Of a stretch of DNA of 14,982 bases, positions 1 through 6,670 are shown in pieces. The DNA is from an uncultured Sphingomonas sp. (GTDB taxonomy: Bacteria; Pseudomonadota; Alphaproteobacteria; Sphingomonadales; Sphingomonadaceae): contig CAMLSA010000078.1 of NCBI GenBank assembly GCA_946482655.1, forward strand, positions 1 to 14,982, written 5' to 3'. The notes beneath the pieces were generated by a model. That model did no database searches. It was given only the letters and a program-made list of their open reading frames with translations, and was not told the DNA's origin. Every line of letters starts with the position of its first letter. The stretch's first letter is position 1. Both the position numbers and the translations under genes were made by a program.

Positions 1-2
1 TG

Positions 3-356
3 AGCGCGGCGGAGAAGCCTGCGTCGGCCTATGACCTGGCCGAGGCGGTGTCGCGCTCGACCGGCCGCCGGGTCGCGGCGAACAGCGTCTACCGCATTCT
101 CGACGTGTTCGTGTCGGCCAATCTTGCCCGCCGGGTCGAGAGCGCCAATGCCTACATCGTCAATGCCCATCCGGATTGCGAGCATGACTGCATCTTCCTG
201 GTCTGCGACGCCTGCGGGCGGGTCAGCCATGTCGACGACGATCAGCTCTCGAATGCGGTGCGGCGTTCGGCGGAAAAGGCGGGATTCTCACGACTGCGCC
301 CGGTGATCGAAGTGCGCGGATGCTGCGCCGAATGTGCCGAAGGCGATGTCGCCTGA
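3..356 (+). CDS. Fur/Zur-family metal-responsive transcriptional regulator (3' part)
   Basis: This reading frame is open from the left edge to a TGA at 354-356, so the 5' end lies outside the window. About 117 residues are visible. The first part (AYDLAEAV.. then NSVYRILDVF) matches the end of the Fur-family winged helix, which binds operator DNA. The second part is the dimerisation and metal domain: a His/Asp/Cys-rich stretch (HPDCEHDC), then CDACG, and a terminal CCAEC. The two CxxC pairs fit the structural zinc site of Fur proteins. The Cys- and His-rich C-terminus and its spacing look more like Zur (zinc uptake regulator) than Fur or PerR, but the fragment alone does not prove which metal is sensed. 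It lies 48 bp upstream of dxs on the same strand and could be co-transcribed with it. Family assignment is firm; the Zur subtype is an inference. Confidence 0.85.
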   Translation, partial: SAAEKPASAYDLAEAVSRSTGRRVAANSVYRILDVFVSANLARRVESANAYIVNAHPDCEHDCIFLVCDACGRVSHVDDDQLSNAVRRSAEKAGFSRLRPVIEVRGCCAECAEGDVA

Positions 357-404
357 GCCATCAAGGTCTAGCTAGAGCCATTCAATCGGTTTAAGGCGAG
401 CAGG

Positions 405-2324
405 ATGACCGACCGTCCCGTAACGCCTCTGCTCGACAGCGTCAGCATTCCCGCCGATTTGCGGCAGCTCAAGCCCGGTCAGCTTCGCCAGCTGGCGGAC
501 GAGCTTCGCGCAGAGATGGTTTCGGCGGTTTCGGTGACGGGCGGGCATTTCGGTGCGGGCCTGGGGGTGGTAGAACTGACGGTGGCGCTGCATTATGTGT
601 TCGACACGCCGCGCGACGTGCTGATCTGGGACGTTGGCCATCAGGCCTATCCGCACAAGATATTGACCGGCCGCAGGGACCGGATCCGGACGCTTCGCCA
701 GGGCGGGGGCCTCTCCGGCTTCACCAAGCGCTCGGAGAGCGAATATGATCCGTTCGGGGCGGCACATAGCTCGACCTCGATCTCGGCCGCGCTGGGCTTC
801 GCGGTGGCGAACAAGCTCGCCGGCAAGCCGGGCCGGGCCATCGCTGTGATCGGTGACGGGGCGATGTCGGCGGGCATGGCCTATGAGGCGATGAACAATG
901 CGCGCCAGGCGGGCAACCGGCTGATCGTGGTGCTGAACGACAACGACATGTCGATAGCGCCTCCGGTCGGCGCCTTGTCGGCCTATCTGGCGCGGATCGT
1001 ATCGTCGCGGCCGTTCCTGTCGATGCGGGGCTTCGCCAAGCGGGTGGCGAGAAGATTGCCGCGCCCAATTCACGACTTCGCCAAGCGTTCGGAGGAATAT
1101 GCCCGCGGTATGGCGACGGGAGGCACGCTCTTCGAGGAGCTGGGTTTCTATTATGTGGGCCCTGTCGACGGCCATAATCTCGATCACCTGCTGCCGGTGC
1201 TCGAAAATGTCCGTGACGGGGACCATGGCCCGATCCTCGTCCATGTCGTCACCAAAAAGGGCAAGGGCTATGCGCCCGCCGAGGCGGCGGCGGACAAATA
1301 TCATGCGGTGCAGAAGTTCGACGTGGTCTCGGGCGAGCAGGCCAAGTCGCCGGCCGGACCCCCGAGCTATACGAAAGTGTTCGCCGAGGCCCTGATCGAG
1401 GAGGCGAAGCGCGACGACAGGATCTGCGCGATCACCGCGGCAATGCCCTCCGGGACGGGCATCGACCTGTTCGAAAAGGCCTATCCCTCCCGCAGCTTCG
1501 ATGTCGGCATCGCCGAGCAGCATGCGGTGACCTTCGCGGCGGGGCTGGCGGCGCAAGGGTACAAGCCCTTCTGCGCGATCTACTCGACCTTCCTGCAGCG
1601 CGCCTATGATCAGGTGGTCCACGACGTGGCGATCCAGAACCTTCCCGTCCGCTTCGCGATCGACCGGGCGGGGCTGGTCGGAGCGGACGGCGCCACCCAT
1701 GCCGGCAGCTTCGATGTCACCTATCTGGCCACCTTGCCCAATTTCGTGGTCATGGCCGCGGCCGACGAGGCCGAGCTCTGTCACATGGTCCACACCGCCG
1801 CGCTCTACGACAGCGGGCCCATCGCGCTGCGCTATCCTCGCGGCAACGGCATCGGCGTCGAGCGGCCGGCTATCCCGGAGCGGCTCGAGATCGGCAAGGG
1901 CCGGATCGTGCGCGAGGGCAAGACGGTGGCAATCCTGTCGCTCGGCACCCGCCTCGGCGAGGCATTGAAGGCGGCCGAGCAGCTCGAGGCGCAGGGGCTC
2001 TCCACGACGGTCGCCGACCTGCGTTTCGCCAAGCCGCTCGACGAGGAGCTGATCCAGCGGCTTCTGACCACCCACCAGGTTGCGGTGACTGTCGAGGAAG
2101 GCGCGGTCGGAGGGCTCGGCGCCCATGTCCTCACCCTCGCCTCCGACCTCGGGCTGATAGACAACGGCCTCAAGCTCAGAACCCTGCGCATGCCCGACAT
2201 CTTCCAGGACCATGACAAGCCCGAGAAGCAATATGCCGACGCCGGGCTCGACGCCGAAGGCATCGTCGCTACGGTGCTGGCGGCGCTCCGCCGCAACAGC
2301 ACCGGGCTCGAGGTGAGAGCGTAG
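405..2324 (+). CDS. dxs: 1-deoxy-D-xylulose-5-phosphate synthase
   Basis: Dxs condenses pyruvate and glyceraldehyde 3-phosphate to 1-deoxy-D-xylulose 5-phosphate with loss of CO2. This is the entry step of the MEP pathway, which supplies isoprenoids, carotenoids and quinone side chains, and it also feeds thiamine and pyridoxal synthesis. The 639-residue length is normal. The thiamine-diphosphate site is complete: GGHFG with His48, the GDGAMSAG motif at 150-157, NDN at 178-180, and the second-domain GIAEQHA at 368-374 whose Glu371 should activate the cofactor. [14 protein letters not shown] (421-434) carries the conserved Asp428 and His432. The C-terminal transketolase domain follows from about residue 500. 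The ATG at 405 has a purine-rich AAGGCGAG a few bases upstream, and the N-terminus ([14 protein letters not shown]) lines up with other Dxs proteins. It ends convergently with fliO, leaving a 155-bp spacer. Cytoplasmic homodimer by family knowledge. Confidence 0.97.
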   Translation: MTDRPVTPLLDSVSIPADLRQLKPGQLRQLADELRAEMVSAVSVTGGHFGAGLGVVELTVALHYVFDTPRDVLIWDVGHQAYPHKILTGRRDRIRTLRQGGGLSGFTKRSESEYDPFGAAHSSTSISAALGFAVANKLAGKPGRAIAVIGDGAMSAGMAYEAMNNARQAGNRLIVVLNDNDMSIAPPVGALSAYLARIVSSRPFLSMRGFAKRVARRLPRPIHDFAKRSEEYARGMATGGTLFEELGFYYVGPVDGHNLDHLLPVLENVRDGDHGPILVHVVTKKGKGYAPAEAAADKYHAVQKFDVVSGEQAKSPAGPPSYTKVFAEALIEEAKRDDRICAITAAMPSGTGIDLFEKAYPSRSFDVGIAEQHAVTFAAGLAAQGYKPFCAIYSTFLQRAYDQVVHDVAIQNLPVRFAIDRAGLVGADGATHAGSFDVTYLATLPNFVVMAAADEAELCHMVHTAALYDSGPIALRYPRGNGIGVERPAIPERLEIGKGRIVREGKTVAILSLGTRLGEALKAAEQLEAQGLSTTVADLRFAKPLDEELIQRLLTTHQVAVTVEEGAVGGLGAHVLTLASDLGLIDNGLKLRTLRMPDIFQDHDKPEKQYADAGLDAEGIVATVLAALRRNSTGLEVRA

Positions 2325-2348
2325 CCTGTTGGCCCTCGCACGCCGGGA

Positions 2349-2366
2349 GCGAGGCATCCGCCTCGC
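2349..2366. terminator. Possible bidirectional stem-loop between dxs and fliO
   Basis: A perfect 7-bp stem, GCGAGGC / GCCTCGC, with a 4-base ATCC loop lies 25 bp after the dxs stop codon, inside the convergent dxs/fliO spacer. Only TTT follows within a few bases, so it lacks the U-tract of a classical intrinsic terminator. Its placement suits termination of dxs or protection of the 3' end, but that is an inference. Confidence 0.4.
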
Positions 2367-2371
2367 CGGGT

Positions 2372-2391
2372 TTCCTCGCTATTCGCTCGGA
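2372..2391. repeat. Short dispersed repeat, copy 1
   Basis: TTCCTCGCTATTCGCTCGGA here matches TTCCTCGCTGTCGCTCGGA at 4228-4246 except for two bases changed to one. Both copies have a GCCTCG-type sequence on the left and GCG on the right. Both lie in non-coding spacers next to gene 3' ends. This may be a REP-like intergenic element, but only two copies are visible in the window. Confidence 0.4.
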
Positions 2392-2479
2392 CGCGCCGCA
2401 CGCGCTTGCCTCTCCGAGCGTCTGCAAGTCCAACAATGAGCCCAGCGTCACAGATGTGACCGCCGGCACCCGAGGCCAA

Positions 2480-2767
2480 TCAAACATCCTCGTCCGGTAG
2501 CACGAACACGCCGTCCGCCGGCGCCTCGGCGATCTTTTCGATTCGACCGCGCGCAACCGAGATCAGGATATGCCGGTTCGCGAATTCGACAACGGCGAGG
2601 CGGCCCGTGGCGCCCATCGGGATCGCGTCGACGATCTTGAGGGCCCGTTCCCTGTTGCCGATCGCGATGCCGGGCTGGAGCTTCCTCCACAGCCAGAGCG
2701 ATCCGTAGGCCAATCCGCCGACGAGGGGGACCAGCAGGAGCAGTCGCAACAGGTAATCGAGCATCAT
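2480..2767 (-). CDS. fliO: Flagellar biosynthesis protein FliO
   Basis: FliO is a small inner-membrane protein that helps assemble the FliP/FliR core of the flagellar type III export gate. The 95-residue product has one N-terminal membrane segment (about residues 5-26, rich in Leu, Val and Gly). A basic cytoplasmic part follows with the FliO pattern: a short LRIVDAIPMG-like stretch, then GRLAVVEFANRHILISV at about 54-71, and an acidic tail. It is the third gene of the fliM-fliN-fliO operon. Its ATG (2767-2765) overlaps the fliN TGA in an ATGA, so translation is probably coupled; a second in-frame ATG follows immediately. The usual next gene, fliP, is absent: downstream there is only the convergent dxs. 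FliO is poorly conserved, so the call leans on both the sequence pattern and the gene order. Confidence 0.88.
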   Translation of the reverse strand: MMLDYLLRLLLLVPLVGGLAYGSLWLWRKLQPGIAIGNRERALKIVDAIPMGATGRLAVVEFANRHILISVARGRIEKIAEAPADGVFVLPDEDV

Positions 2768-3081
2768 TGGCGGCGTTCTATCCCCGACAGCCGCGCATCG
2801 GCAGCGACCACGTCGACCACCCTTATTCCGAACTTTCCGTTCACTGTCACTACCTCGCCTTTCGCGACGAGCGTCCCGTTGACCATGATGTCGAGCAATT
2901 CGTTCGCCTGGCGATCGAGCTCGACCACGCTGCCCGAATTCAGATCCATCAGTTCGGCAAGGCGCAACGAGGTGCTGCCCACCTCCACCGACAGGCGGAG
3001 CGGGATATCGGCCAGCAGCCGATAATTGGCGCGGCTCGACAGATCGTCCGGAACGGCGGGGACATCGGACATATCGCTCAT
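2764..3081 (-). CDS. fliN: Flagellar motor switch protein FliN
   Basis: FliN forms the lower part of the flagellar C-ring with FliM, takes part in switching rotation direction, and docks export cargo (FliH). The product is 105 residues, a usual FliN length. A variable, acidic N-terminus of about 22 residues precedes a single SpoA domain (about 23-95). The hallmarks are IPLRLSVEVG, the LAELMDLNSGSVVELD stretch, and LVAKGEVVTVNGKFGIRVVDV. The ATG at 3081 overlaps the fliM stop in an ATGA, which indicates translational coupling and settles the start. A second in-frame ATG three codons later is less likely for that reason. The frame stays open upstream inside fliM, but that part is antisense-free coding shadow and not part of FliN. 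Confidence 0.95.
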   Translation of the reverse strand: MSDMSDVPAVPDDLSSRANYRLLADIPLRLSVEVGSTSLRLAELMDLNSGSVVELDRQANELLDIMVNGTLVAKGEVVTVNGKFGIRVVDVVAADARLSGIERRQ

Positions 3082-4076
3082 TTCAAAAGACCCTTGTTGA
3101 GATTTTCTATCATCATGGCGGCACGGCCTTCCTGCTCGCCGATCGTGCCTTCGGCGAAGCGGCGGTTGCCGACGAGGAGCGGGACAGTCTGCGACAGGGT
3201 GACCGGAATGACGTCTCCGGGTTTGAGCGCCAGCAACTGCGCGACAGTCATTTCGGGACGGGCCAGCACCGAACGAACGGGAAGGGAGACATTGTCGAGC
3301 GCGTCGAGCAGCCGGTTCTTCCAGTCGACGTCGTCGCCCGCCGCGCCGGCATGGACGCGCGCCGCGATGGCGTCTTCGATCGGCTGCAGCATCGCGAGCG
3401 GATAGAGGATCTCGATCCGGGTCGAACGCGTCATGCCGGGCTTGATGGTGAAGCTCTGCAGCACCACCGACTCGTCCGAGCGGACCATGTTCGCGAAATC
3501 GGCATTTATCTCGTGGGCCGCGAACTCGAATTGGAGGGGGTAGGTCTCCTCCCAGCTTTTGGCGAGAACATCGATGATCGCAGCGACGAGCCGCTTCTGG
3601 AGCCGTTGTTCCGAAGGTGTGAATTCGCCGCTCTTGGTCGCGAGGCCATTGCCGGTGCCGCCGTAGAAGGCATCGACCATATTGGTGATAAATGACGGAT
3701 CGATCGCGATCATCATCATTCCCTTGACCGGGCGGACCCGGAAGAGGCTGAGGCTGACATAGTCGGACTGGGCGCGCTGCCATTCGTCGAAACGGCGGGT
3801 TTCGAGCGGGATCGCATCGATCCGGGTGCGGGCCTGGGCGATGGGCTCGATCACGTCGCGCAGCCGTCGCGCGATCCGTTCGTTCATCCGCTCGAGATGG
3901 GCGAGCTGGGCGACCGGCCGATCCTTTCGCCGGCCCAGCGCATAAGGCTCGATTTCCTGCGATCGAAGAACCTGCGGCTCCTCACCTTCTGCCTTGTCGT
4001 CGAAGGAGATGTCGCTGAGTTCATCCATCAGCGCGGCGACTTCATCACCCGAAAGACTGGAGGCTGCGCGCGTCAT
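3078..4076 (-). CDS. fliM: Flagellar motor switch protein FliM
   Basis: FliM is the C-ring subunit that binds phospho-CheY and connects FliG to FliN, setting rotation direction. From this ATG the protein has 332 residues. LSGDEVAALMDEL near the N-terminus corresponds to the CheY-binding LSQDEIDALL motif. The CheC-like middle domain follows, with the typical DAFYGGTG and FTPSEQRLQKRL stretches. A C-terminal SpoA domain covers roughly the last 75 residues (ARPEMTVAQLLALKPGDVIPV ... GTIGEQEGRAAMMI). An in-frame GTG at 4091 would add five residues (MNSSY); neither start has a strong ribosome-binding site, and I prefer the ATG. It is the first gene of the fliMNO operon, with fliN overlapping its stop by 4 bp. 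The usual upstream neighbour fliL is missing; bamD lies there instead. Confidence 0.95.
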   Translation of the reverse strand: MTRAASSLSGDEVAALMDELSDISFDDKAEGEEPQVLRSQEIEPYALGRRKDRPVAQLAHLERMNERIARRLRDVIEPIAQARTRIDAIPLETRRFDEWQRAQSDYVSLSLFRVRPVKGMMMIAIDPSFITNMVDAFYGGTGNGLATKSGEFTPSEQRLQKRLVAAIIDVLAKSWEETYPLQFEFAAHEINADFANMVRSDESVVLQSFTIKPGMTRSTRIEILYPLAMLQPIEDAIAARVHAGAAGDDVDWKNRLLDALDNVSLPVRSVLARPEMTVAQLLALKPGDVIPVTLSQTVPLLVGNRRFAEGTIGEQEGRAAMMIENLNKGLLK

Positions 4077-4093
4077 GTAACTGCTGTTCACCC

Positions 4094-4105
4094 CGAACCG
4101 GTTCG
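4094..4105. promoter_or_regulatory. 12-bp palindrome at the fliM start region
   Basis: CGAACCGGTTCG is a perfect palindrome lying between the putative promoter and the preferred fliM ATG, right beside the alternative GTG start. It may be an operator or a short 5'-UTR stem. A 12-bp palindrome can occur by chance in GC-rich DNA. Confidence 0.25.
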
Positions 4106-4142
4106 TGCCGATGCTGCCGGCGGATTCGCTATACCCTTCTGT

Positions 4143-4150
4143 TGGTTAAT
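4143..4150 (-). promoter_or_regulatory. CtrA half-site-like motif upstream of fliM
   Basis: On the minus strand this reads CATTAACC, ending about 67 bp before the fliM ATG. TTAACC is the core half-site of the alphaproteobacterial cell-cycle and motility regulator CtrA, which often controls flagellar genes. Only a half-site is visible, with no second TTAA at the 7-bp spacing, so the assignment is tentative. Confidence 0.35.
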
Positions 4151-4204
4151 GAAGTGTAGGAGAGGGGTTAGGAATTTATTTGCTCTGTCCCTCAGGTGCC
4201 TGGC

Positions 4205-4255
4205 GGCCAGCACCCGCTGGCCTCGGCTTCCTCGCTGTCGCTCGGAGGCGAAGCC
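4205..4255. repeat. Two adjacent inverted repeats in the bamD-fliM spacer, including repeat copy 2
   Basis: The first is a perfect 7-bp stem GGCCAGC / GCTGGCC with an ACCC loop (4205-4222). The second pairs GGCTTC with GAAGCC (4225-4255) and can be extended inward with a small bulge. Read on the minus strand they follow the bamD stop codon directly, so they could end or stabilise the bamD transcript. Neither has a U-tract. The second stem contains TTCCTCGCTGTCGCTCGGA (4228-4246), the second copy of the repeat seen at 2372-2391. Confidence 0.45.
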
Positions 4256-5035
4256 TCAAGCCGCGCCCTTCTTCTGGATGAGCCTGTGCGCATGCTCATA
4301 CCATTTGCTGCCGGGATAGTTCGTACCCAGCACCGCGGCGGCGCGCTCGGCCTCGACCGGGATGCCGAGTTCGAGATAGCTTTCGGTCAGCCGCATCAGC
4401 GCCTCGGGAGCATGGCTGGTCGTCTCATATTGGTCGATCACGGTGCGGAAGCGGATCACCGAGGCGAGCCAGTCGCCGCGCCGCTGATAGAAACGGCCGA
4501 TCTCCATCTCCTTGCCGGCAAGGTGATCCTTGATCAGGTCGACCTTCACCCGCGCATCCGCCGCATAGCGCGAATCAGGATAGCGGCGGATCAGCTCGTT
4601 CATCGCGTCGAGCGCGTTCTGGGTCAGCTTCTGGTCGCGGGTGACGTCCTGGATCTGCTCATAATAGTCGATCGCGATCAGGTAGAGCGCGTAGGGCGCG
4701 TCGCGATTGCCCGGGTGGATCGCGACGAAACGCTGCGCCGAGGCGATCGATTCGGTGTATTGCCGCGCCAGATAATAGGAAAAGGCGCTCATCAGCTGGG
4801 CGCGGCGCGCCCATACCGAGTAGGGATGCTGGCGCTCGACCTCGTCGAACAAGGCGGCGGCGAGCTTGTATTGGCGCCGTTCCAGCCGCTCCTTGGCGGC
4901 GTTGTAGAGCGTGTCCACGTCGCGGGCGACATATTTGGTGTCGCCCTTGTTCTTGCCGGTGGCGCAGCCGGCCAGGGGAAGGACAAGGGCGGCAGCGATC
5001 ATCAAGGCGATCGGACGGGTGGCTCTACGCAGCAT
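4256..5035 (-). CDS. bamD: Outer membrane protein assembly factor BamD (lipoprotein)
   Basis: BamD is the essential lipoprotein partner of BamA in the complex that folds beta-barrel proteins into the outer membrane. The 259-residue protein begins with a signal peptide (basic MLRRATR, hydrophobic core to about residue 20) and a lipobox LAGC whose Cys24 would be lipidated. Residues from about 36 to 245 form TPR-like repeats with BamD signatures: LYNAAKERLERRQYKLAAALFDEVERQHPYS, then YTESIASAQRFVAIHPGN, DAMNELIRRYPDS, and WLASVIRFRTVIDQYETTSHAPEALMRL. The ATG at 5035 has AAGAAGG about six bases upstream on the minus strand, which supports this start. It diverges from the glycosyltransferase across 88 bp. 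Downstream, on the same strand, lies fliM after a spacer with hairpins, so the two are probably separate transcripts. Confidence 0.95.
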   Translation of the reverse strand: MLRRATRPIALMIAAALVLPLAGCATGKNKGDTKYVARDVDTLYNAAKERLERRQYKLAAALFDEVERQHPYSVWARRAQLMSAFSYYLARQYTESIASAQRFVAIHPGNRDAPYALYLIAIDYYEQIQDVTRDQKLTQNALDAMNELIRRYPDSRYAADARVKVDLIKDHLAGKEMEIGRFYQRRGDWLASVIRFRTVIDQYETTSHAPEALMRLTESYLELGIPVEAERAAAVLGTNYPGSKWYEHAHRLIQKKGAA

Positions 5036-5123
5036 AGGGGGCCTTCTTAGGGGGCATTTGGAAGCGCCGCAATGGCCGCGAGGAGGGGGATGCGCGGCGC
5101 GGCGGAACCGCTAAGATGCGTCG

Positions 5124-6290
5124 ATGCTGCGCGTGCTGACCCTGTCGACCCTGTTCCCCGATAGCACCCGGCCCGGCTTCGGCGGTTTCGTCGAGCGGCA
5201 GACGCTCGGCCTCGCGGCACATCCGGATGTCGAGCTCAGGGTCGTGGCCCCAATCGCGGTCCCGCCGACCGCCTGGGCCCGGCGTCACCCAGCCTATCGG
5301 GAGATCAGCCGGCTACCCGCCCGTGAGACATGGAAAGGCCTAGATGTCCATCGGCCACGCTTCCCGACGCTGCCGTTGATCGGTGGCAGGATCAATCCTC
5401 GGAGCATGTGGAGGACGATGCTGCCACTGCTCGATGAGATGCGCCGGGATTTTCCCTTCGATGTGATCGATACCGAATTTTTCTATCCCGACGGCCCGGC
5501 CGCAGTCCGGCTCGGACAGCGCCTTGGCGTGCCGGTGTCGATCAAGGCGCGCGGCAGCGACATCCACCTGTGGGGCGATCGGCCCGCCTGCCGCCGGATG
5601 ATCGTGGCGGCGGGCTGGCAGGCCGACGGCCTGCTCGCGGTATCGGCGGCGTTGCGCGATGACATGATCGCGATGGGGATGCCCGGCGATCGGATCAGCG
5701 TCCATCACACCGGGGTCGATCAGGCGATGTTCCGCCCGCGGGACCGTGGTACGGCCAAGGCGGTTCTGGGGGTGGACGGGCCCCTGGTGGTGACCGTCGG
5801 CAATCTGATCCCCCTCAAGGGCCAGGCGCTGGTGATCGAGGCCATGCAAGCCTTGCCCGGCGTCACTTTGCTGATCGCGGGGCGCGGGCCCGATCATGCG
5901 GTGCTGGCGGCGCAGATCGGCGCCGGCGGGCTGCGGGATCGCGTGCGCCTGCTGGGCCAGTTGCCTCATGACCGGCTGCCCGAGCTGTTCTCGGCCGCCG
6001 ATGTGATGGCGCTGCCGTCGGCGTCCGAAGGCCTCGCCAATGTCTGGGTCGAGGCGCTGGCCTGCGGAACGCCGATCGTAATCACCGACGTGGGGGGAGC
6101 CCGCGAAGTGGTCGGCCTTCCAGAAGCGGGGCGGCTCGTCGCGCGGACTCCGCAGGCGATCGCCGCGGGGATCAAGGAGGTTCTGGCCGATCCCGCGCCG
6201 CAGGCGGTGGTTGCGGAAGCGGCGCGGAATTTCACCTGGGAACGGAATAGGACGGCGCTTTACGAGCACCTCAAGGGATTGGCGGGTTAG
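5124..6290 (+). CDS. Glycosyltransferase, GT4-type (GT-B fold)
   Basis: A 388-residue retaining glycosyltransferase that should move a sugar from a nucleotide donor to an acceptor such as a polysaccharide or lipid-linked glycan; the substrate cannot be read from the sequence. The N-terminal domain opens with a Rossmann start (MLRVLTLSTLFPDSTRPGFGGFVERQ), the usual glycine-rich acceptor-side loop, and includes KARGSDIH at about 141-148. The C-terminal donor domain has VTVGNLIPLKGQ (224-234), IAGRGP (251-256), RVRLLGQLPHDRLPELFSAADV, and the EX7E motif SEGLANVWVEALACGTP with Glu302 and Glu310. There is no membrane segment or signal peptide, so it is probably cytoplasmic or peripheral. It stands alone, divergent from bamD, and its stop overlaps the stop of the convergent Mth938-domain gene by 4 bp. 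No strong ribosome-binding site is visible before the ATG. Confidence 0.9.
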   Translation: MLRVLTLSTLFPDSTRPGFGGFVERQTLGLAAHPDVELRVVAPIAVPPTAWARRHPAYREISRLPARETWKGLDVHRPRFPTLPLIGGRINPRSMWRTMLPLLDEMRRDFPFDVIDTEFFYPDGPAAVRLGQRLGVPVSIKARGSDIHLWGDRPACRRMIVAAGWQADGLLAVSAALRDDMIAMGMPGDRISVHHTGVDQAMFRPRDRGTAKAVLGVDGPLVVTVGNLIPLKGQALVIEAMQALPGVTLLIAGRGPDHAVLAAQIGAGGLRDRVRLLGQLPHDRLPELFSAADVMALPSASEGLANVWVEALACGTPIVITDVGGAREVVGLPEAGRLVARTPQAIAAGIKEVLADPAPQAVVAEAARNFTWERNRTALYEHLKGLAG

Positions 6291-6664
6291 AGCGGCATCA
6301 GGGCGGCAGCGATCCAGCGGTCCTCGCCGCGCAGCACGTTCCACGCCCGCGCCGCCGCGCGGCTGTCCATCGCCGCTACGCCGAAGCCGAGTGCCTCCAC
6401 CGCCGCCACGAAGGTGAGAGGGGCACGCAGCATCGTCGGCCCCGTGCCGAGCAGCAGGAACTCGGGCGGAGGATCGAGCGCCAGCAGCGGGACGAGATCT
6501 TCGGCGGTCAGCGCGTCGAGCGCCGGCGCATTCCAGTCACGGGCGGTCTCGGGCGTCAGCCAGAGCCCGCCCGGCACGATCCGATCGGCGATGCGATAAG
6601 CCCGCCCCGAGAAGCCGCGGACGACGGGCCCGCTTGGAGGAAGCTCAGGCTCGAAGCTGACCAT
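6287..6664 (-). CDS. Mth938-like (DUF498/NDUFAF3-type) domain protein
   Basis: A small cytoplasmic protein of 125 residues in the Mth938/DUF498 family, which includes the mitochondrial complex I assembly factor NDUFAF3. The family pattern is clear: FSGRAYRIADRIVPGGLWL near residues 19-37, FLLLGTGPTMLRAP at about 69-82, and the C-terminal MDSRAAARAWNVLRGEDRWIAAALMPL. No catalytic residues are known for the family. It is the last gene of the yajC-secD-secF operon, starting 6 bp after the secF stop. This secF linkage recurs in alphaproteobacteria by my recollection, and suggests a role tied to membrane protein export or complex assembly, though that is an inference. Its TAA stop overlaps the convergent glycosyltransferase TAG. 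Confidence 0.85.
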   Translation of the reverse strand: MVSFEPELPPSGPVVRGFSGRAYRIADRIVPGGLWLTPETARDWNAPALDALTAEDLVPLLALDPPPEFLLLGTGPTMLRAPLTFVAAVEALGFGVAAMDSRAAARAWNVLRGEDRWIAAALMPL

Positions 6665-6670
6665 CGGCCA

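Noticed and set aside
367..376. TCTAGCTAGA palindrome between the Fur-family gene and dxs
   Set aside because: Only 10 bp, no second copy, and not like a Fur or Zur box; it can occur by chance.
372..2357. 661-residue open frame antisense to dxs
   Set aside because: Long antisense frames are common opposite GC-rich genes. Dxs on the other strand has all catalytic motifs, and the antisense product is Arg/Gly/Asp-rich with no recognisable domain.
2447..2460. GTCACA-GA-TGTGAC as a CRP-type operator
   Set aside because: The half-sites are in the wrong order and spacing for TGTGA-N6-TCACA, and the site lies between convergent gene ends where no promoter is expected.
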